A DNA stretch of 52,063 nt from an uncultured Flavobacteriales bacterium (GTDB lineage: Bacteria > Bacteroidota > Bacteroidia > Flavobacteriales_D > Sanyastnellaceae). Below are positions 31,346 through 44,209 of this stretch, piece after piece; position 1 is the first letter of the stretch; each line of letters begins with the position of its first letter. Both the position numbers and the translations under genes were made by a program. The notes beneath the pieces are model-generated. The model saw only the letters and a program-made list of their open reading frames with translations, searched no databases and had not been told where the DNA came from. The stretch covers positions 1-52,063 of the forward strand of contig CALKGK010000009.1 in NCBI GenBank assembly GCA_938085105.1, given 5' to 3'.

Positions 31346-33289
31346 ATGAGAACGAAACTTACACTCCTCAGCATCTTAGCTTTCATTCCTGTTTTGATGC
31401 AAGCGCAATCCTATTTTTTGAATGGAGATGCTACCTTCTTGGGCAACGATTGTTATCGACTAACCGACGCTTTCAACGATGAAAACGGCACCGTATGGTA
31501 CGCTGATCAGATTGACCTAAGCGAAGCCTTCGAATTTCAATTTTTGATGAACTTCGGAAGCATCGATGCCAATGGTGCAGATGGAATTGTATTTGTGCTC
31601 CAAACTCAAGGAACCGATGCCCTTGGTGATACTGGTGGTGGACTAGGTTTCGAAGGTTTTGATCAAAGTTTTGGAATTGAATTCGATACTTGGAGCAATG
31701 CTGACAATGGCGATCCTATTTTCGATCACATTGGCATGGTTTCCGACGGTGTTGTAAATCACAACGCTCCTCAAGCCATCGCTGGTCCGGTTCAAGCGAG
31801 CAACGGCAGCGTGAATATTGAAGATGGCCAAGACCACGTGGTCACCGTTCGTTGGGATCCTGCAACTTTGACCGTTGCCGTGGATTTCGATTGTGTGCCC
31901 CGCTTAACCGGTGGAGTAGATTTGATCAACGAAATTTTTAATGGTGAAGAACTTGTTTACTTTGGATTCACGGCCTCTACAGGTGGTGCAGTGAACGTAC
32001 AAACGGTTTGTTTGCAAGAGAACATTTTGGCTTCCGACCCCAATTCATTCATTTGCCCGGGAATGGAAGTAGAACTTACCGCTGCAGGAAATGCAAATGG
32101 GTCCTTTTCGTGGACACCAATCGACTTCCTTTCAGACCCTAACAGCGCCATCACCATCGCTAATCCGCCAGTAACAACGACCTACACCGCCACCTACGAG
32201 GACCTTTGCGGAGATATCATTAACTCGGAATTCACGGTAGTTGTGGAACCCCTGGATTTAGCTCCTACAGCTTCAGGCATTCTTAATTGTGTGAATGAAA
32301 CCGTCGACTTGAGCTACAACAGTGGTTTTGAAAATCTGGATATCGTTTGGACGACTCCAGGAGGAGCGGAATTGAATAACGAAGGAATTACCGTTTCCAA
32401 CTCAGGTTGGTACCAAATCAATGGGGCTTTTGAGAGCTTTTGTTTTGCTGAAGATTCCATTTTTGTTGATGCAAACTTTGAAGTGTACAACGTGAGCCTG
32501 AGCAGCAATGGAAACATCGACTGCCTTCAGAACAGCGTCAATATTCTCGCAGAAACCAACCCCGAAGCCAACATCATTTGGGAGAGCGATGACATCTTCA
32601 TTGAAGCTCCCGATGGGAACAGCATCGAAGCGATTGAAGCAGGAGTTTTTACAGCAATTTCAGTGCACCCCATTAGTGAATGTGAAAGCGAAGAGAGCGT
32701 TGAGGTTCTAAATCTTATTGATTACCCAACAGTTGAAGCGGGTGAAGATGATAGTCTAAGCTGTCGGTTCCCAACTCTGGAAGTGGAAGGCGCAAGTGTT
32801 TTACCTGAAGATGCTCAAATCACATGGTCTTCAGACACCAATGCAAGCATCGCAAACGCCAACAGCCTCTCTCCTACTTTAAGTGCTGCTGGTGTATATT
32901 ACTTGAGCGCAACCAACCCCTTGAACAACTGCACTACTGTGGATTCCATGACTGTTTTTGTAGATGAAACATTGACCTTCGATGTGGACTTGATCCGCTT
33001 TCCGAACATCATCACGCCTAACCAAGATGGAGACAATGAAGAATTTCGTCCTTACCTTTCAAACGACACCGAATTCAACTTATTCCCGCTCATGACCGAT
33101 GTGGAGCTTTTGATCTTTAATCGTTGGGGTCAATTGATCGAAGAAATCCAAAAACCTCTCCCTTGGAATGGAAGGTCATCCGGCGATGAACTGGCAGAGG
33201 GCGTTTACTTTTATACCTACAAATTCAATATCGATTGCAACGGAACTGAACCTTTTGATGTGAGTGGTACCATCCAAATTCTCCGATAA
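31346..33289 (+). CDS. Secreted L-type-lectin-like protein with T9SS type-B (CHU_C) sorting domain
   Basis: This 647-aa protein has a signal peptide (MRTKLTLLSILAFIPVLMQAQ). A legume-lectin-like sandwich follows (about 22-225: GADGIVFVLQTQGTDALGDT, GIEFDTWSNADNGDP, DHVVTVRWDPATLTVAVDFD), a fold that usually binds glycans. Three or four Ig/PKD-like segments with paired cysteines come next. The C-terminal gliding-motility-associated domain is clear (PNIITPNQDGDNEEFRPYL, VELLIFNRWGQLIEEIQ, WNGRSSGDELAEGVYFYTYK). This domain directs T9SS export and cell-surface attachment in Bacteroidota. A carbohydrate-binding adhesin-like role is inferred. The stop TAA overlaps the ATG of the next gene (TAATG). 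Confidence 0.9.
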   Translation: MRTKLTLLSILAFIPVLMQAQSYFLNGDATFLGNDCYRLTDAFNDENGTVWYADQIDLSEAFEFQFLMNFGSIDANGADGIVFVLQTQGTDALGDTGGGLGFEGFDQSFGIEFDTWSNADNGDPIFDHIGMVSDGVVNHNAPQAIAGPVQASNGSVNIEDGQDHVVTVRWDPATLTVAVDFDCVPRLTGGVDLINEIFNGEELVYFGFTASTGGAVNVQTVCLQENILASDPNSFICPGMEVELTAAGNANGSFSWTPIDFLSDPNSAITIANPPVTTTYTATYEDLCGDIINSEFTVVVEPLDLAPTASGILNCVNETVDLSYNSGFENLDIVWTTPGGAELNNEGITVSNSGWYQINGAFESFCFAEDSIFVDANFEVYNVSLSSNGNIDCLQNSVNILAETNPEANIIWESDDIFIEAPDGNSIEAIEAGVFTAISVHPISECESEESVEVLNLIDYPTVEAGEDDSLSCRFPTLEVEGASVLPEDAQITWSSDTNASIANANSLSPTLSAAGVYYLSATNPLNNCTTVDSMTVFVDETLTFDVDLIRFPNIITPNQDGDNEEFRPYLSNDTEFNLFPLMTDVELLIFNRWGQLIEEIQKPLPWNGRSSGDELAEGVYFYTYKFNIDCNGTEPFDVSGTIQILR

Positions 33290-33810
33290 TGATCAAAAAG
33301 GCGGCACTCTTCATTTCGATTGCAGGAATTCTTCTTTTGGGGGGAGCTTTCATTTATGGTTCAAGCCAAGGAGCTTTGAGTTCAGAAATGGAATTGGAGA
33401 TTGATGCCAAGCAAAAAGAAGTTTGGTCCTATTTCCAGAATCCTGGCAATTTCAAAAAATGGATGTCGGGTTTTGAAAAAATCGAAATGCTCGAAGGAAT
33501 TCCTGGAACCGTTGGCAGCACTTATGCTTTGCATTTCAACAATGATGGAAATGAACAAGTTCTCCATCAGGAATTGACTTCAATCGATCCACCAAATGGT
33601 TTATCTTTCAATTTGACGAACGATTTATTTGCCGCACAGTTGGATATTAGAATGAGCGAGAACGCGGGAAAAACGAAGATGATCGTTAATATGACCAGTG
33701 AAGGCAACAACGCGTTCTACAATGCTGCCATGCACCTTGCAAAAGACGACATTGATCTCAACCAGCGAAAAAACTATGAAGCTTTCAAAAACCTTCTCGA
33801 AAACAAGTAA
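33289..33810 (+). CDS. SRPBCC-fold protein with N-terminal membrane anchor
   Basis: This 173-aa protein has an N-terminal hydrophobic segment (AALFISIAGILLLGGAFIYG) and a START/SRPBCC (polyketide-cyclase-like) domain. The domain shows SSEMELEIDAKQKEVWSYFQ, then the conserved WMSGFEKIEMLEG and NGLSFNLTNDLF strands. These small-ligand-binding folds vary widely in function, and nothing here fixes the ligand. It overlaps the preceding stop by one base (TAATG), and its 3' end overlaps the peroxidase gene by 35 nt, so the three genes form one transcription unit. Confidence 0.85.
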   Translation: MIKKAALFISIAGILLLGGAFIYGSSQGALSSEMELEIDAKQKEVWSYFQNPGNFKKWMSGFEKIEMLEGIPGTVGSTYALHFNNDGNEQVLHQELTSIDPPNGLSFNLTNDLFAAQLDIRMSENAGKTKMIVNMTSEGNNAFYNAAMHLAKDDIDLNQRKNYEAFKNLLENK

Positions 33811-34927
33811 GCTTCTCTTTCCTTTGATGCTGCTTTTCTTTCTTTCAGCTTGCAAGAAAGAAAATGCAGAACAATTGTCCAGCAATCATCAAGATGCATT
33901 AAGTCCTGTCCCTCTTCTGCCTGAGGTTCCGTTTGATTATGCTGCTATTGAACTTCCTTCCCATTTTCAAACCAATGCCTTGAGTTTATACGAGTCCTTT
34001 GCCAACCCGGTGGATGTGAGCAATGAGGGAGCTGCTTTGGGAAGGGTTTTGTTTTACGACAATAAACTGAGTGCAAATGACATGGTGAGCTGCGCTTCCT
34101 GTCACCAACAAGAACACGCCTTTTCAGATCCGCGCATTCGAAGTATTGGGTTTGAAGGTGAATTAAGTCATCGGCACTCACAGACCTTGGTGAATTTGCG
34201 ATGGTCGAGACGACTTTTTTGGGACCATCGTGTGAACGGAGTAGAAAATCAGGTACTGATGCCCATCCAGGACCCGCTAGAAATGGGGATGACTTTGGAT
34301 GAGTTGATCATGAAGCTGCAATCCACCCCCTACTACCCTGAACTTTTCAGTGCCGCCTATGGTGATGAAACGGTAACAACAGAACGTATTTCGAATGCTT
34401 TGGCCCAGTTCATCACGTCCATCTATTCTTTCCGTAGCAAATATGATGAAGGCTATTTTAATGATTTCGCTTCATTCTCTGATGAAGAACTAGCAGGTAA
34501 AGACCTCTTCTTTAATGGTGAAACGCGATGCAATCAATGCCATTCCACCGCTCTTTTCTTTGATCCACAAGCACGCAACACAGGTATGGACTACAGCGAT
34601 GATTTAGGACTGTATGAAGTCACAGGAAACGAAAGCGATAAGGGCAAATTCAAAACCACTACACTTCGCAACATTGAACTCACCGCTCCTTACATGCACG
34701 ATGGACGCTTTGAAACCCTCACGGAAGCAATTCAGCACTACAATCAAGGAATCTTGCCCGATCCGAACTTGGACGATCGTCTAAGCGTTGAACTTGAAAT
34801 TGGTGGAACTCCAGTTGAAATGAATTTGAGCGACGAAGACGTTGCCAATCTTGTGAGCTTTCTCAAAACACTGACGGATGAAGCGCTGGTGAACGATCCC
34901 ATGTACGCCAACCCCTTCCTTCGTTAA
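33776..34927 (+). CDS. Di-haem cytochrome c peroxidase / MauG-family lipoprotein
   Basis: This 383-aa lipoprotein has a signal peptide and lipobox LSAC (C26). Two haem c attachment sites are seen, CASCH (106-110) and CNQCH (252-256), the layout of bacterial di-haem peroxidases and MauG-like enzymes that reduce H2O2 in the periplasm. Conserved segments include DNKLSANDMVSCASCHQQEH, HSQTLVNLRWSRRLFWDHRV and LRNIELTAPYMHDGRF (with the distal Met region). ATG 33776 (MKLSKTFSKTSKLL) gives a proper signal peptide; the same frame is open further upstream (33698) but that start would be buried in the SRPBCC gene. The electron donor is not encoded nearby. Confidence 0.92.
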   Translation: MKLSKTFSKTSKLLFPLMLLFFLSACKKENAEQLSSNHQDALSPVPLLPEVPFDYAAIELPSHFQTNALSLYESFANPVDVSNEGAALGRVLFYDNKLSANDMVSCASCHQQEHAFSDPRIRSIGFEGELSHRHSQTLVNLRWSRRLFWDHRVNGVENQVLMPIQDPLEMGMTLDELIMKLQSTPYYPELFSAAYGDETVTTERISNALAQFITSIYSFRSKYDEGYFNDFASFSDEELAGKDLFFNGETRCNQCHSTALFFDPQARNTGMDYSDDLGLYEVTGNESDKGKFKTTTLRNIELTAPYMHDGRFETLTEAIQHYNQGILPDPNLDDRLSVELEIGGTPVEMNLSDEDVANLVSFLKTLTDEALVNDPMYANPFLR

Positions 34928-34954
34928 AGACTTGCTCCTTTTCTAGGAATCAAT

Positions 34955-38632
<3,678 letters not shown>

Positions 38633-38647
38633 GCAGACAAAAATAAA

Positions 38648-39529
38648 TCAATTCCGATTAAGAGCGCTGATCATTCTGTCTTTGCCCTGTAAATCTTTGT
38701 GAATTTCAACTTCAGAAAGCCCATGAGCAATAAACGTGCCCTTTACTTCTTCTGCATAATCTTCATGAATTTCAACGCACAACACTCCGTGATGTTTCAA
38801 AGATGTTCGGGCAATTTTTGCGATGGCCTCATAAAAGACGAGTGCATGATCGTTGGGCACAAACAAGGCCATTTCGGGTTCTTGATTCACCACATGGTCT
38901 GCCATGAATGACTTTTCCCTTTCTGGAATATATGGTGGATTGGAAACGATACCATCAAATTTATCGTCCAAATGAAAATTTGGAGATAGAAGATCTCCTT
39001 GAAAGAGCTCAAGCTCCAAGGCCAACTCGGTCTTGTTTTTTTCTGCTATCCTTAGTGCATCTTCGGAAAAATCCATCGCCTGAACCTTCATTCCGCGATT
39101 TCTATCAGCGAGTGCCAGTGCTATACACGCACTTCCCGTTGCTAAATCAATCACTTCTGCGTCCTTGGGCAACATCTTTTCAAAGAGTACGACCAATTCT
39201 TCCGTTTCCGGACGAGGGATCAAAACCCCAGGAGCCACGTGAAGTTCAAGATGAAGAAAATGAGCTTTACCTGTGATGTATTGCAAAGCCTCTCCGGCAT
39301 CCAGACGATTGAGCTGATGTTTGAATCGAATGAGCTGAGGTTCTGTAAGCCGCACCTGATCCATTTTCAATTTGAAAATCGGTTTCGATAGAAGCGACTC
39401 TAGAATAAGGTCGACCAATTGCTGAGCACTTCGTTGATCATGCTTTTTAGCCATTGCTTCTCTGCCCCATTTTCGAGCATCGTCAAAAGCGTTGGAGCGA
39501 GGCCAATCGTGAACCTCAAACAGTGGCAT
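38648..39529 (-). CDS. prmC: Peptide chain release factor N5-glutamine methyltransferase
   Basis: This 293-aa protein methylates the GGQ glutamine of release factors RF1 and RF2. The N-terminal helical domain ends near YITGKAHFLHLELHVAPGVL. The hallmark LIPRPETEELV motif follows, then the SAM-binding VIDLATGSACIALALADRN and the catalytic NPPYIPE. The ATG at 39529 (MPLFEVHDW) overlaps the mgsA stop by 14 nt and is preferred to an upstream in-frame extension at 39589. Second gene of the mgsA-prmC-DUF2490-ligA-GT2 operon. Confidence 0.95.
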   Translation of the reverse strand: MPLFEVHDWPRSNAFDDARKWGREAMAKKHDQRSAQQLVDLILESLLSKPIFKLKMDQVRLTEPQLIRFKHQLNRLDAGEALQYITGKAHFLHLELHVAPGVLIPRPETEELVVLFEKMLPKDAEVIDLATGSACIALALADRNRGMKVQAMDFSEDALRIAEKNKTELALELELFQGDLLSPNFHLDDKFDGIVSNPPYIPEREKSFMADHVVNQEPEMALFVPNDHALVFYEAIAKIARTSLKHHGVLCVEIHEDYAEEVKGTFIAHGLSEVEIHKDLQGKDRMISALNRN

Positions 39530-39896
39530 TGGTAAGCAGTCCTTTGAGCATGTATTCAGCAGAAGCAGGATTGGTGGCCAAGGGTACATTGTGAACGTCG
39601 CAAATTCTCATGAGCATGTTGATGTCTGGCTCGTGCGGGTGCTTGTCGAGAGGATCTCTAAAAAAGAACACCATGTCTACTTGTCCAGTTGCACATTGCG
39701 AAGCGATTTGTGCATCACCTCCTATCGGACCAGACAACAATCGTTCAACAACGAGTCCTGCACGTTCAACATGTGAACCTGTGGTTCCCGTCGCGATTAA
39801 ATCGATGTCTTTTTGCTTCAACACTCCAATGTGATTGGTGAGAAACTGGACCATCTCTGCTTTTTTGCCATCGTGGGCAATGATTGCAATTTTCAT
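39516..39896 (-). CDS. mgsA: Methylglyoxal synthase
   Basis: This 126-aa enzyme converts dihydroxyacetone phosphate to methylglyoxal and phosphate, a bypass of lower glycolysis. The phosphate-binding TGTTG (37-41), the catalytic Asp in LLSGPIGGDAQIA (D61) and the catalytic His in FRDPLDKHPHEPDINML (H88) match E. coli D71 and H98. Length matches short MgsA forms. It is the first gene of a five-gene overlapping operon. A near-consensus -7 box (TATTTTAG, complement of 39901-39908) ends 4 nt before the ATG. Confidence 0.95.
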   Translation of the reverse strand: MKIAIIAHDGKKAEMVQFLTNHIGVLKQKDIDLIATGTTGSHVERAGLVVERLLSGPIGGDAQIASQCATGQVDMVFFFRDPLDKHPHEPDINMLMRICDVHNVPLATNPASAEYMLKGLLTNATV

Positions 39897-39900
39897 TCAG

Positions 39901-39908
39901 CTAAAATA
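39901..39908 (-). promoter_or_regulatory. Near-consensus -7 box of the mgsA operon
   Basis: TATTTTAG, one mismatch to TAnnTTTG, 4 nt before the mgsA ATG. A leaderless start is possible. Confidence 0.35.
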
Positions 39909-39952
39909 CTTTTTCAAAAATTCTAAACCCCTCAGGAATCGACACAGGGTCA

Positions 39953-41347
39953 TTATTTAATAAAGACTTGATATCCATAAGCTGCGAGTGGAATTTCTCC
40001 TTTGTTCACATCCGTAATCACTTGTTGATCAAAAATGCTGTTCAGCTCACCACTCAAGGTATCTTTAATGGTGACGAATGTAGGAATACTGTCAAGGTTG
40101 ATGAGTGTTACGACGTGAGAATTGTTTTTACGACGTTGAAAGGCAACAACACGTTCTTTCGTGTCTTCAATCTCCAAGACCTCGAAATCGCCACCGTGAT
40201 ATCCGTTCCAAAGGGCTCGCTCCTGTTGATTCAATAGGTACAGCTTCTCGTAGAATTCCTCAAAAACGATATCCCCCCAAGCAATGCTGTCCTTATCGAA
40301 AAACCTCAATCTTTTTGGGTTTCCTGCTTCTTGTCCAGAATAAACCAAAGGCATACCGCTGATTGTTGCTGCCAAAGTTGCGTATGCCAAGTGGGCATCT
40401 CCATAGCGTTCGAACACCGTTCCATTCCAAGAGTTTTCATCGTGATTGGTGATGAAGTTCATGCGGAAGTCGTTCTTTTGAAAATTGGTGTCTTCCTTGA
40501 CCATATAATCATACAAATCCACAATGCCCTTTTCTTTCTTCGCTAAACCGTTCAAGATGTGCATCAGCTCCCAGCTATAGGTCATGTCAAAGGCTTGCTC
40601 ATGCAACTCTGGATTTTCTGCTTCGGCGAGCATGAATACGGGTTTTACAGCATCAAGTTGCGGACGAAGTTCATTCCAAAAATCAACAGGGACCCAATCG
40701 GCAACATCACAGCGGAAACCGTCAATGTCCATTTCCTTCACCCAAAAGAGCATGTCTTCGGTCATTGCTTTTCGAAGTGAATCGTTGTCGTAATTCAAAT
40801 CAGCCACATCCCACCAATCGGTTCCGATGGGCGGTTGAATATTCCCCAAAGAGTCGGGAGTATAAAAATCAGGGTTGGTATTGGTCCACGCGTGATCAAA
40901 AGCGGTATGGTTAGCTACCCAATCAATGATCACCCTCATATCATACGAGTGTGCCGTTCTCACCAAGGATTCAAAATCGCTCATGGTTCCGAATTCTGGA
41001 TTCACTGCGGTATAATCCTGAACACTGTAATAGCTTCCCAATCCTCCTTTGCGGTTCTTTTCGCCAATGGGATGAATGGGCATTAACCAAAGAATTTTCA
41101 CTCCCATTTTATTCAAACGGGGAATGTCTTTTTCAAAAGCAGCAAAGGTTCCTTCGTCGGTATGTTGACGAACGTTCACTTCATAAATGGTTGCGTTTTT
41201 CGACCATTCGGGGTGCTGAAGAACATCCTCTACGTTTGTTTCACCAAGGGGTTGTGCTTCTGATGTTGCAGGGTGCTTTTCTGCGGAGTTTGAATCACAG
41301 GCCATTAAAGCCACGGTCCCAAAAAGGGCAAGAAGTACCTTTCTCAT
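39953..41347 (-). CDS. GH13 alpha-amylase-family lipoprotein
   Basis: This 464-aa lipoprotein has a signal peptide and lipobox (LMAC, C17). The GH13 catalytic barrel shows region I DWVANH (142-147), nucleophile region GFRCDVADWV (D214), acid/base region FMLAEAENPE (E242) and the third carboxylate in FITNHDENSW (D303). A short all-beta domain C follows (FVTIKDTLSGELNSIFDQQV). It probably hydrolyses or transfers alpha-1,4-glucans at the cell surface or periplasm; the exact specificity is not readable. No SusCD genes are nearby. A perfect TATCTTTG box lies 14 nt before the ATG (41362-41369). Confidence 0.92.
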   Translation of the reverse strand: MRKVLLALFGTVALMACDSNSAEKHPATSEAQPLGETNVEDVLQHPEWSKNATIYEVNVRQHTDEGTFAAFEKDIPRLNKMGVKILWLMPIHPIGEKNRKGGLGSYYSVQDYTAVNPEFGTMSDFESLVRTAHSYDMRVIIDWVANHTAFDHAWTNTNPDFYTPDSLGNIQPPIGTDWWDVADLNYDNDSLRKAMTEDMLFWVKEMDIDGFRCDVADWVPVDFWNELRPQLDAVKPVFMLAEAENPELHEQAFDMTYSWELMHILNGLAKKEKGIVDLYDYMVKEDTNFQKNDFRMNFITNHDENSWNGTVFERYGDAHLAYATLAATISGMPLVYSGQEAGNPKRLRFFDKDSIAWGDIVFEEFYEKLYLLNQQERALWNGYHGGDFEVLEIEDTKERVVAFQRRKNNSHVVTLINLDSIPTFVTIKDTLSGELNSIFDQQVITDVNKGEIPLAAYGYQVFIK

Positions 41348-41361
41348 GTTACGATTTTAAT

Positions 41362-41369
41362 CAAAGATA
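41362..41369 (-). promoter_or_regulatory. -7 promoter box of the GH13 gene
   Basis: TATCTTTG on the minus strand, 14 nt before the ATG at 41347; the box lies just beyond the parC stop. Confidence 0.6.
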
Positions 41370-41389
41370 GTGTGTAATTTACACTTTAT

Positions 41390-44182
41390 CTAAAACAGGG
41401 TGGTTTGTCCTTCACTGTCTCTATTATCGGAAGGCTTATCTTTCTTTTCCTCCTTTGGTTTGACCTTAGTATCCAATTCAATGGTCTGCGAGATTTCGTC
41501 GGGAACACCTTTGATTTCTTTTTTGTCCGACTTTTGATTTTGCGGCTCTTCGGTATTTTCTCCAACCTCTTCCTCAGCAGGTTGATCTGCATCCACTTTC
41601 TCATTGCCTTGCCGGTCAGCCAGAACAGCTTCCATTGCCGCCTTCTCCTTTTCTTCGTCTGCGGGTTCGAGCAAGACCTCAGTTACAGGGAAAGCAGAAA
41701 GTTTATTGCCGATGGCTTTTAGTCCTTTCACGGAAATGAACTCACTCAAATCCACCAATTCATCTTCCATGTCTCTGGTTTTTTTGAACTTCTTGTTGAA
41801 GCGCAAACGAGCAACGGGATGGAATTGTGAGCTGACTACATGAAGTTTGGTGTTTTCATGTTCACTGATGAAGGTAACGGGCTTGGAGTTGGGCTCCACC
41901 ATGAATCGCTTCACGTAGTTGTCTTCCTTCTCTCCATCATAGTACACTGCAGAAAGGGGCTTTTCAGGAACCCACTTCTCCATGTGGATCATGTTCTCAT
42001 CAAAGTGGGTATTGAGGTCAAAACCAATCAGTTTGTAAACTCCTGTGCTCAGCAAGACGAGGATTTTATCTTCCGGATGGAACTCTCCCAAGAAGGTGCC
42101 TCGCTCCTCAACATTGAGTCGTTGCACGGTTTCATCAAACCAAATTTTCCGAGCTCCCAAAGTGGATACTCCTTTTTCTTTGAGTTCAACGCGTTTAAGT
42201 GGATACTTCGAAACGAGGTTCCCTCCTGCTCCTCGTCCTTTGATCGCCAATTCGGAGAAATCGATGTCAAATTTCAATTTCTTCACTCGCTGTAACTGTC
42301 GGAGCAAAACGGTCACCACTTCAGCTTCCCCGTTCGGGTTGTGCGTGAAGTAGAACACCTTGGATTTGGGGTTTCCTTTGGTGAGCGGATATTCTTTATC
42401 TCTTGTGATGGATGTTACGGAGAAGCGTTTCATGTATGATGCTCCGGTTTTTCCATCTTGATAGATCATATTGTAGACGGTGCGCTTATCGCCTTTTTTC
42501 CAAACCCCAACGTAGATGATGTTTTTCCCAACGAATGCTTTCTGGGAGATTTTGGTAACGAGCATCATTCCATCTTCTCGAAAAACGATAATGTCATCAA
42601 TGTCACTGCAATCGCAAACAAATTCGGATTCCGACTTCTTCAAGCCACTTCCAATAAATCCTTCTTCGTAATTCACATACAACTTAGCATTGGCTACAGC
42701 TACTTTCGCACGGTCTATGGTGTCGAAGGTTTTGATTTCGGTTTTGCGCTCTTTTCCTTCTCCGTACTTTTTCTTGAGGTTTTGGAAATAAGCAATGGCA
42801 AAGTCGGTCAAATGCGCCAAGTGGTTTTTGACTTCCGCAATTTCTTCATCGAGATTCCTGATTTTCTCATCGGCCTTGAAGCTGTCAAACTTGGAGATTC
42901 TTTTGATTCGAATTTCGGTGAGTCGGGTCACATCTTCATCGGTTACTTCACGCAACAAGTGCTTAATGAAGGGTTTCAAGCCGCTATGAATGGCTTCCAA
43001 GATTTCTTCCCACGTTTCGCATTCCTCGATATCGCGATAAATCCGATTCTCAATGAAGATTTTTTCCAATGAGCTGAAGTGCCATTGTTCCTCCAGTTCT
43101 GCTTTTTTAATTTCGAGCTCTTGCTTGAGGAGGTCTTTTGTTCTTTCCGTTGATATCTTCAACATTTCACTCACTCCGAGGAAATGAGGTCGGTCGTTCT
43201 CAATCACACAAGCATTGGGAGAAATGGACACCTCACAATCGGTGAAGGCATAAAGCGCATCAATGGTTTTATCTGTGGACACTCCTGAAGGCAGGTGAAT
43301 CATGATTTCTACCTGATCTGCGGTATTGTCTTCAATCTTTTTGATCTTGATTTTTCCACGATCATTGGCTTTTAGAATGCTTTCGATCAAGGAGCTCGTT
43401 GTTGTTCCAAAAGGCAATTCGTGAATCACGAGCGTCTTGGTATCTTCTTTTCGAATCCTTGCTCTCACTCTCACTTTACCTCCGCGCAATCCATCATTAT
43501 AGTTGCTAAAATCCGCCATTCCTGCAGAGAGAAAATCTGGATAGATGGTGGCTTTTTGTCCTTTCAAGACCTTAATAGAAGCATCAATCAACTCCACGAA
43601 GTTGTGGGGAAGCATTTTACACGCCAAACCAACGGCAATTCCTTCCACACCTTGCGCGAGTAACAGTGGGAATTTCACGGGAAGGGTTTCGGGTTCCTTA
43701 TTTCTTCCGTCATACGATTGAAGCCAGGTGGTGGTTTTCGGGTTGAAGACCACATCGTTTGCGAACTTGCTCAACTTCACCTCAATATAACGCGGGGCTG
43801 CTGCGCTATCTCCGGTAAGGGTATTCCCCCAGTTCCCTTGCATGTCGAGAAGTAGTTCTTTTTGACCAATTTGAACCAAGGCATCTCCAATCGAAGCATC
43901 TCCATGCGGGTGATACTTCATGGTATTCCCAATGGCGTTGGCCACCTTATGGAATCGTCCGTCGTCCAATTCTCTCAAGGAGTGCAAAATTCTTCGTTGC
44001 ACAGGCTTCAAACCGTCATGCAAGTGAGGCACAGCACGCTCCAAAATCACATAAGATGCGTAATCGAGAAAATACTCATCGAACATGTCTTTGACGTGGA
44101 TGACGTTCTCTAATTCGTCGCCCTTCCCTCCATCAAACTCATCGTCGCGTTCAATCTCTTCTGAATCGTCAATGTTGCTCAT
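41390..44182 (-). CDS. parC: DNA topoisomerase IV subunit A (ParC/GyrA-type)
   Basis: This 930-aa DNA-cleaving subunit has catalytic Y132 in SAAAPRYIEVKLS, with the winged-helix region containing YHPHGDASIGDALVQIGQ (90-107). The breakage-reunion domain is followed by the C-terminal beta-pinwheel (about 520-800). A long, highly charged acidic/Lys tail (about 845-930) ends in SEGQTTLF. The position equivalent to the quinolone-contact Ser83 of E. coli GyrA is alanine here (A96), with D100 at the Asp87 position. The tail ends in Q-T-T-L-F, which resembles a sliding-clamp-binding pentapeptide. It starts 27 nt after parE ends, forming a parE-parC operon. Confidence 0.94.
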   Translation of the reverse strand: MSNIDDSEEIERDDEFDGGKGDELENVIHVKDMFDEYFLDYASYVILERAVPHLHDGLKPVQRRILHSLRELDDGRFHKVANAIGNTMKYHPHGDASIGDALVQIGQKELLLDMQGNWGNTLTGDSAAAPRYIEVKLSKFANDVVFNPKTTTWLQSYDGRNKEPETLPVKFPLLLAQGVEGIAVGLACKMLPHNFVELIDASIKVLKGQKATIYPDFLSAGMADFSNYNDGLRGGKVRVRARIRKEDTKTLVIHELPFGTTTSSLIESILKANDRGKIKIKKIEDNTADQVEIMIHLPSGVSTDKTIDALYAFTDCEVSISPNACVIENDRPHFLGVSEMLKISTERTKDLLKQELEIKKAELEEQWHFSSLEKIFIENRIYRDIEECETWEEILEAIHSGLKPFIKHLLREVTDEDVTRLTEIRIKRISKFDSFKADEKIRNLDEEIAEVKNHLAHLTDFAIAYFQNLKKKYGEGKERKTEIKTFDTIDRAKVAVANAKLYVNYEEGFIGSGLKKSESEFVCDCSDIDDIIVFREDGMMLVTKISQKAFVGKNIIYVGVWKKGDKRTVYNMIYQDGKTGASYMKRFSVTSITRDKEYPLTKGNPKSKVFYFTHNPNGEAEVVTVLLRQLQRVKKLKFDIDFSELAIKGRGAGGNLVSKYPLKRVELKEKGVSTLGARKIWFDETVQRLNVEERGTFLGEFHPEDKILVLLSTGVYKLIGFDLNTHFDENMIHMEKWVPEKPLSAVYYDGEKEDNYVKRFMVEPNSKPVTFISEHENTKLHVVSSQFHPVARLRFNKKFKKTRDMEDELVDLSEFISVKGLKAIGNKLSAFPVTEVLLEPADEEKEKAAMEAVLADRQGNEKVDADQPAEEEVGENTEEPQNQKSDKKEIKGVPDEISQTIELDTKVKPKEEKKDKPSDNRDSEGQTTLF

Positions 44183-44209
44183 TGTCTTCTACCTTGTTTT
44201 ATGCTCAAC

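Noticed and set aside
33698-33775. Longer start for the di-haem peroxidase
   Set aside because: It would place 26 hydrophilic residues before the lipoprotein signal peptide and lies wholly inside the SRPBCC gene.
42458-43072. 204-aa ORF opposite parC
   Set aside because: It is antisense to the conserved topoisomerase; no domain recognised.
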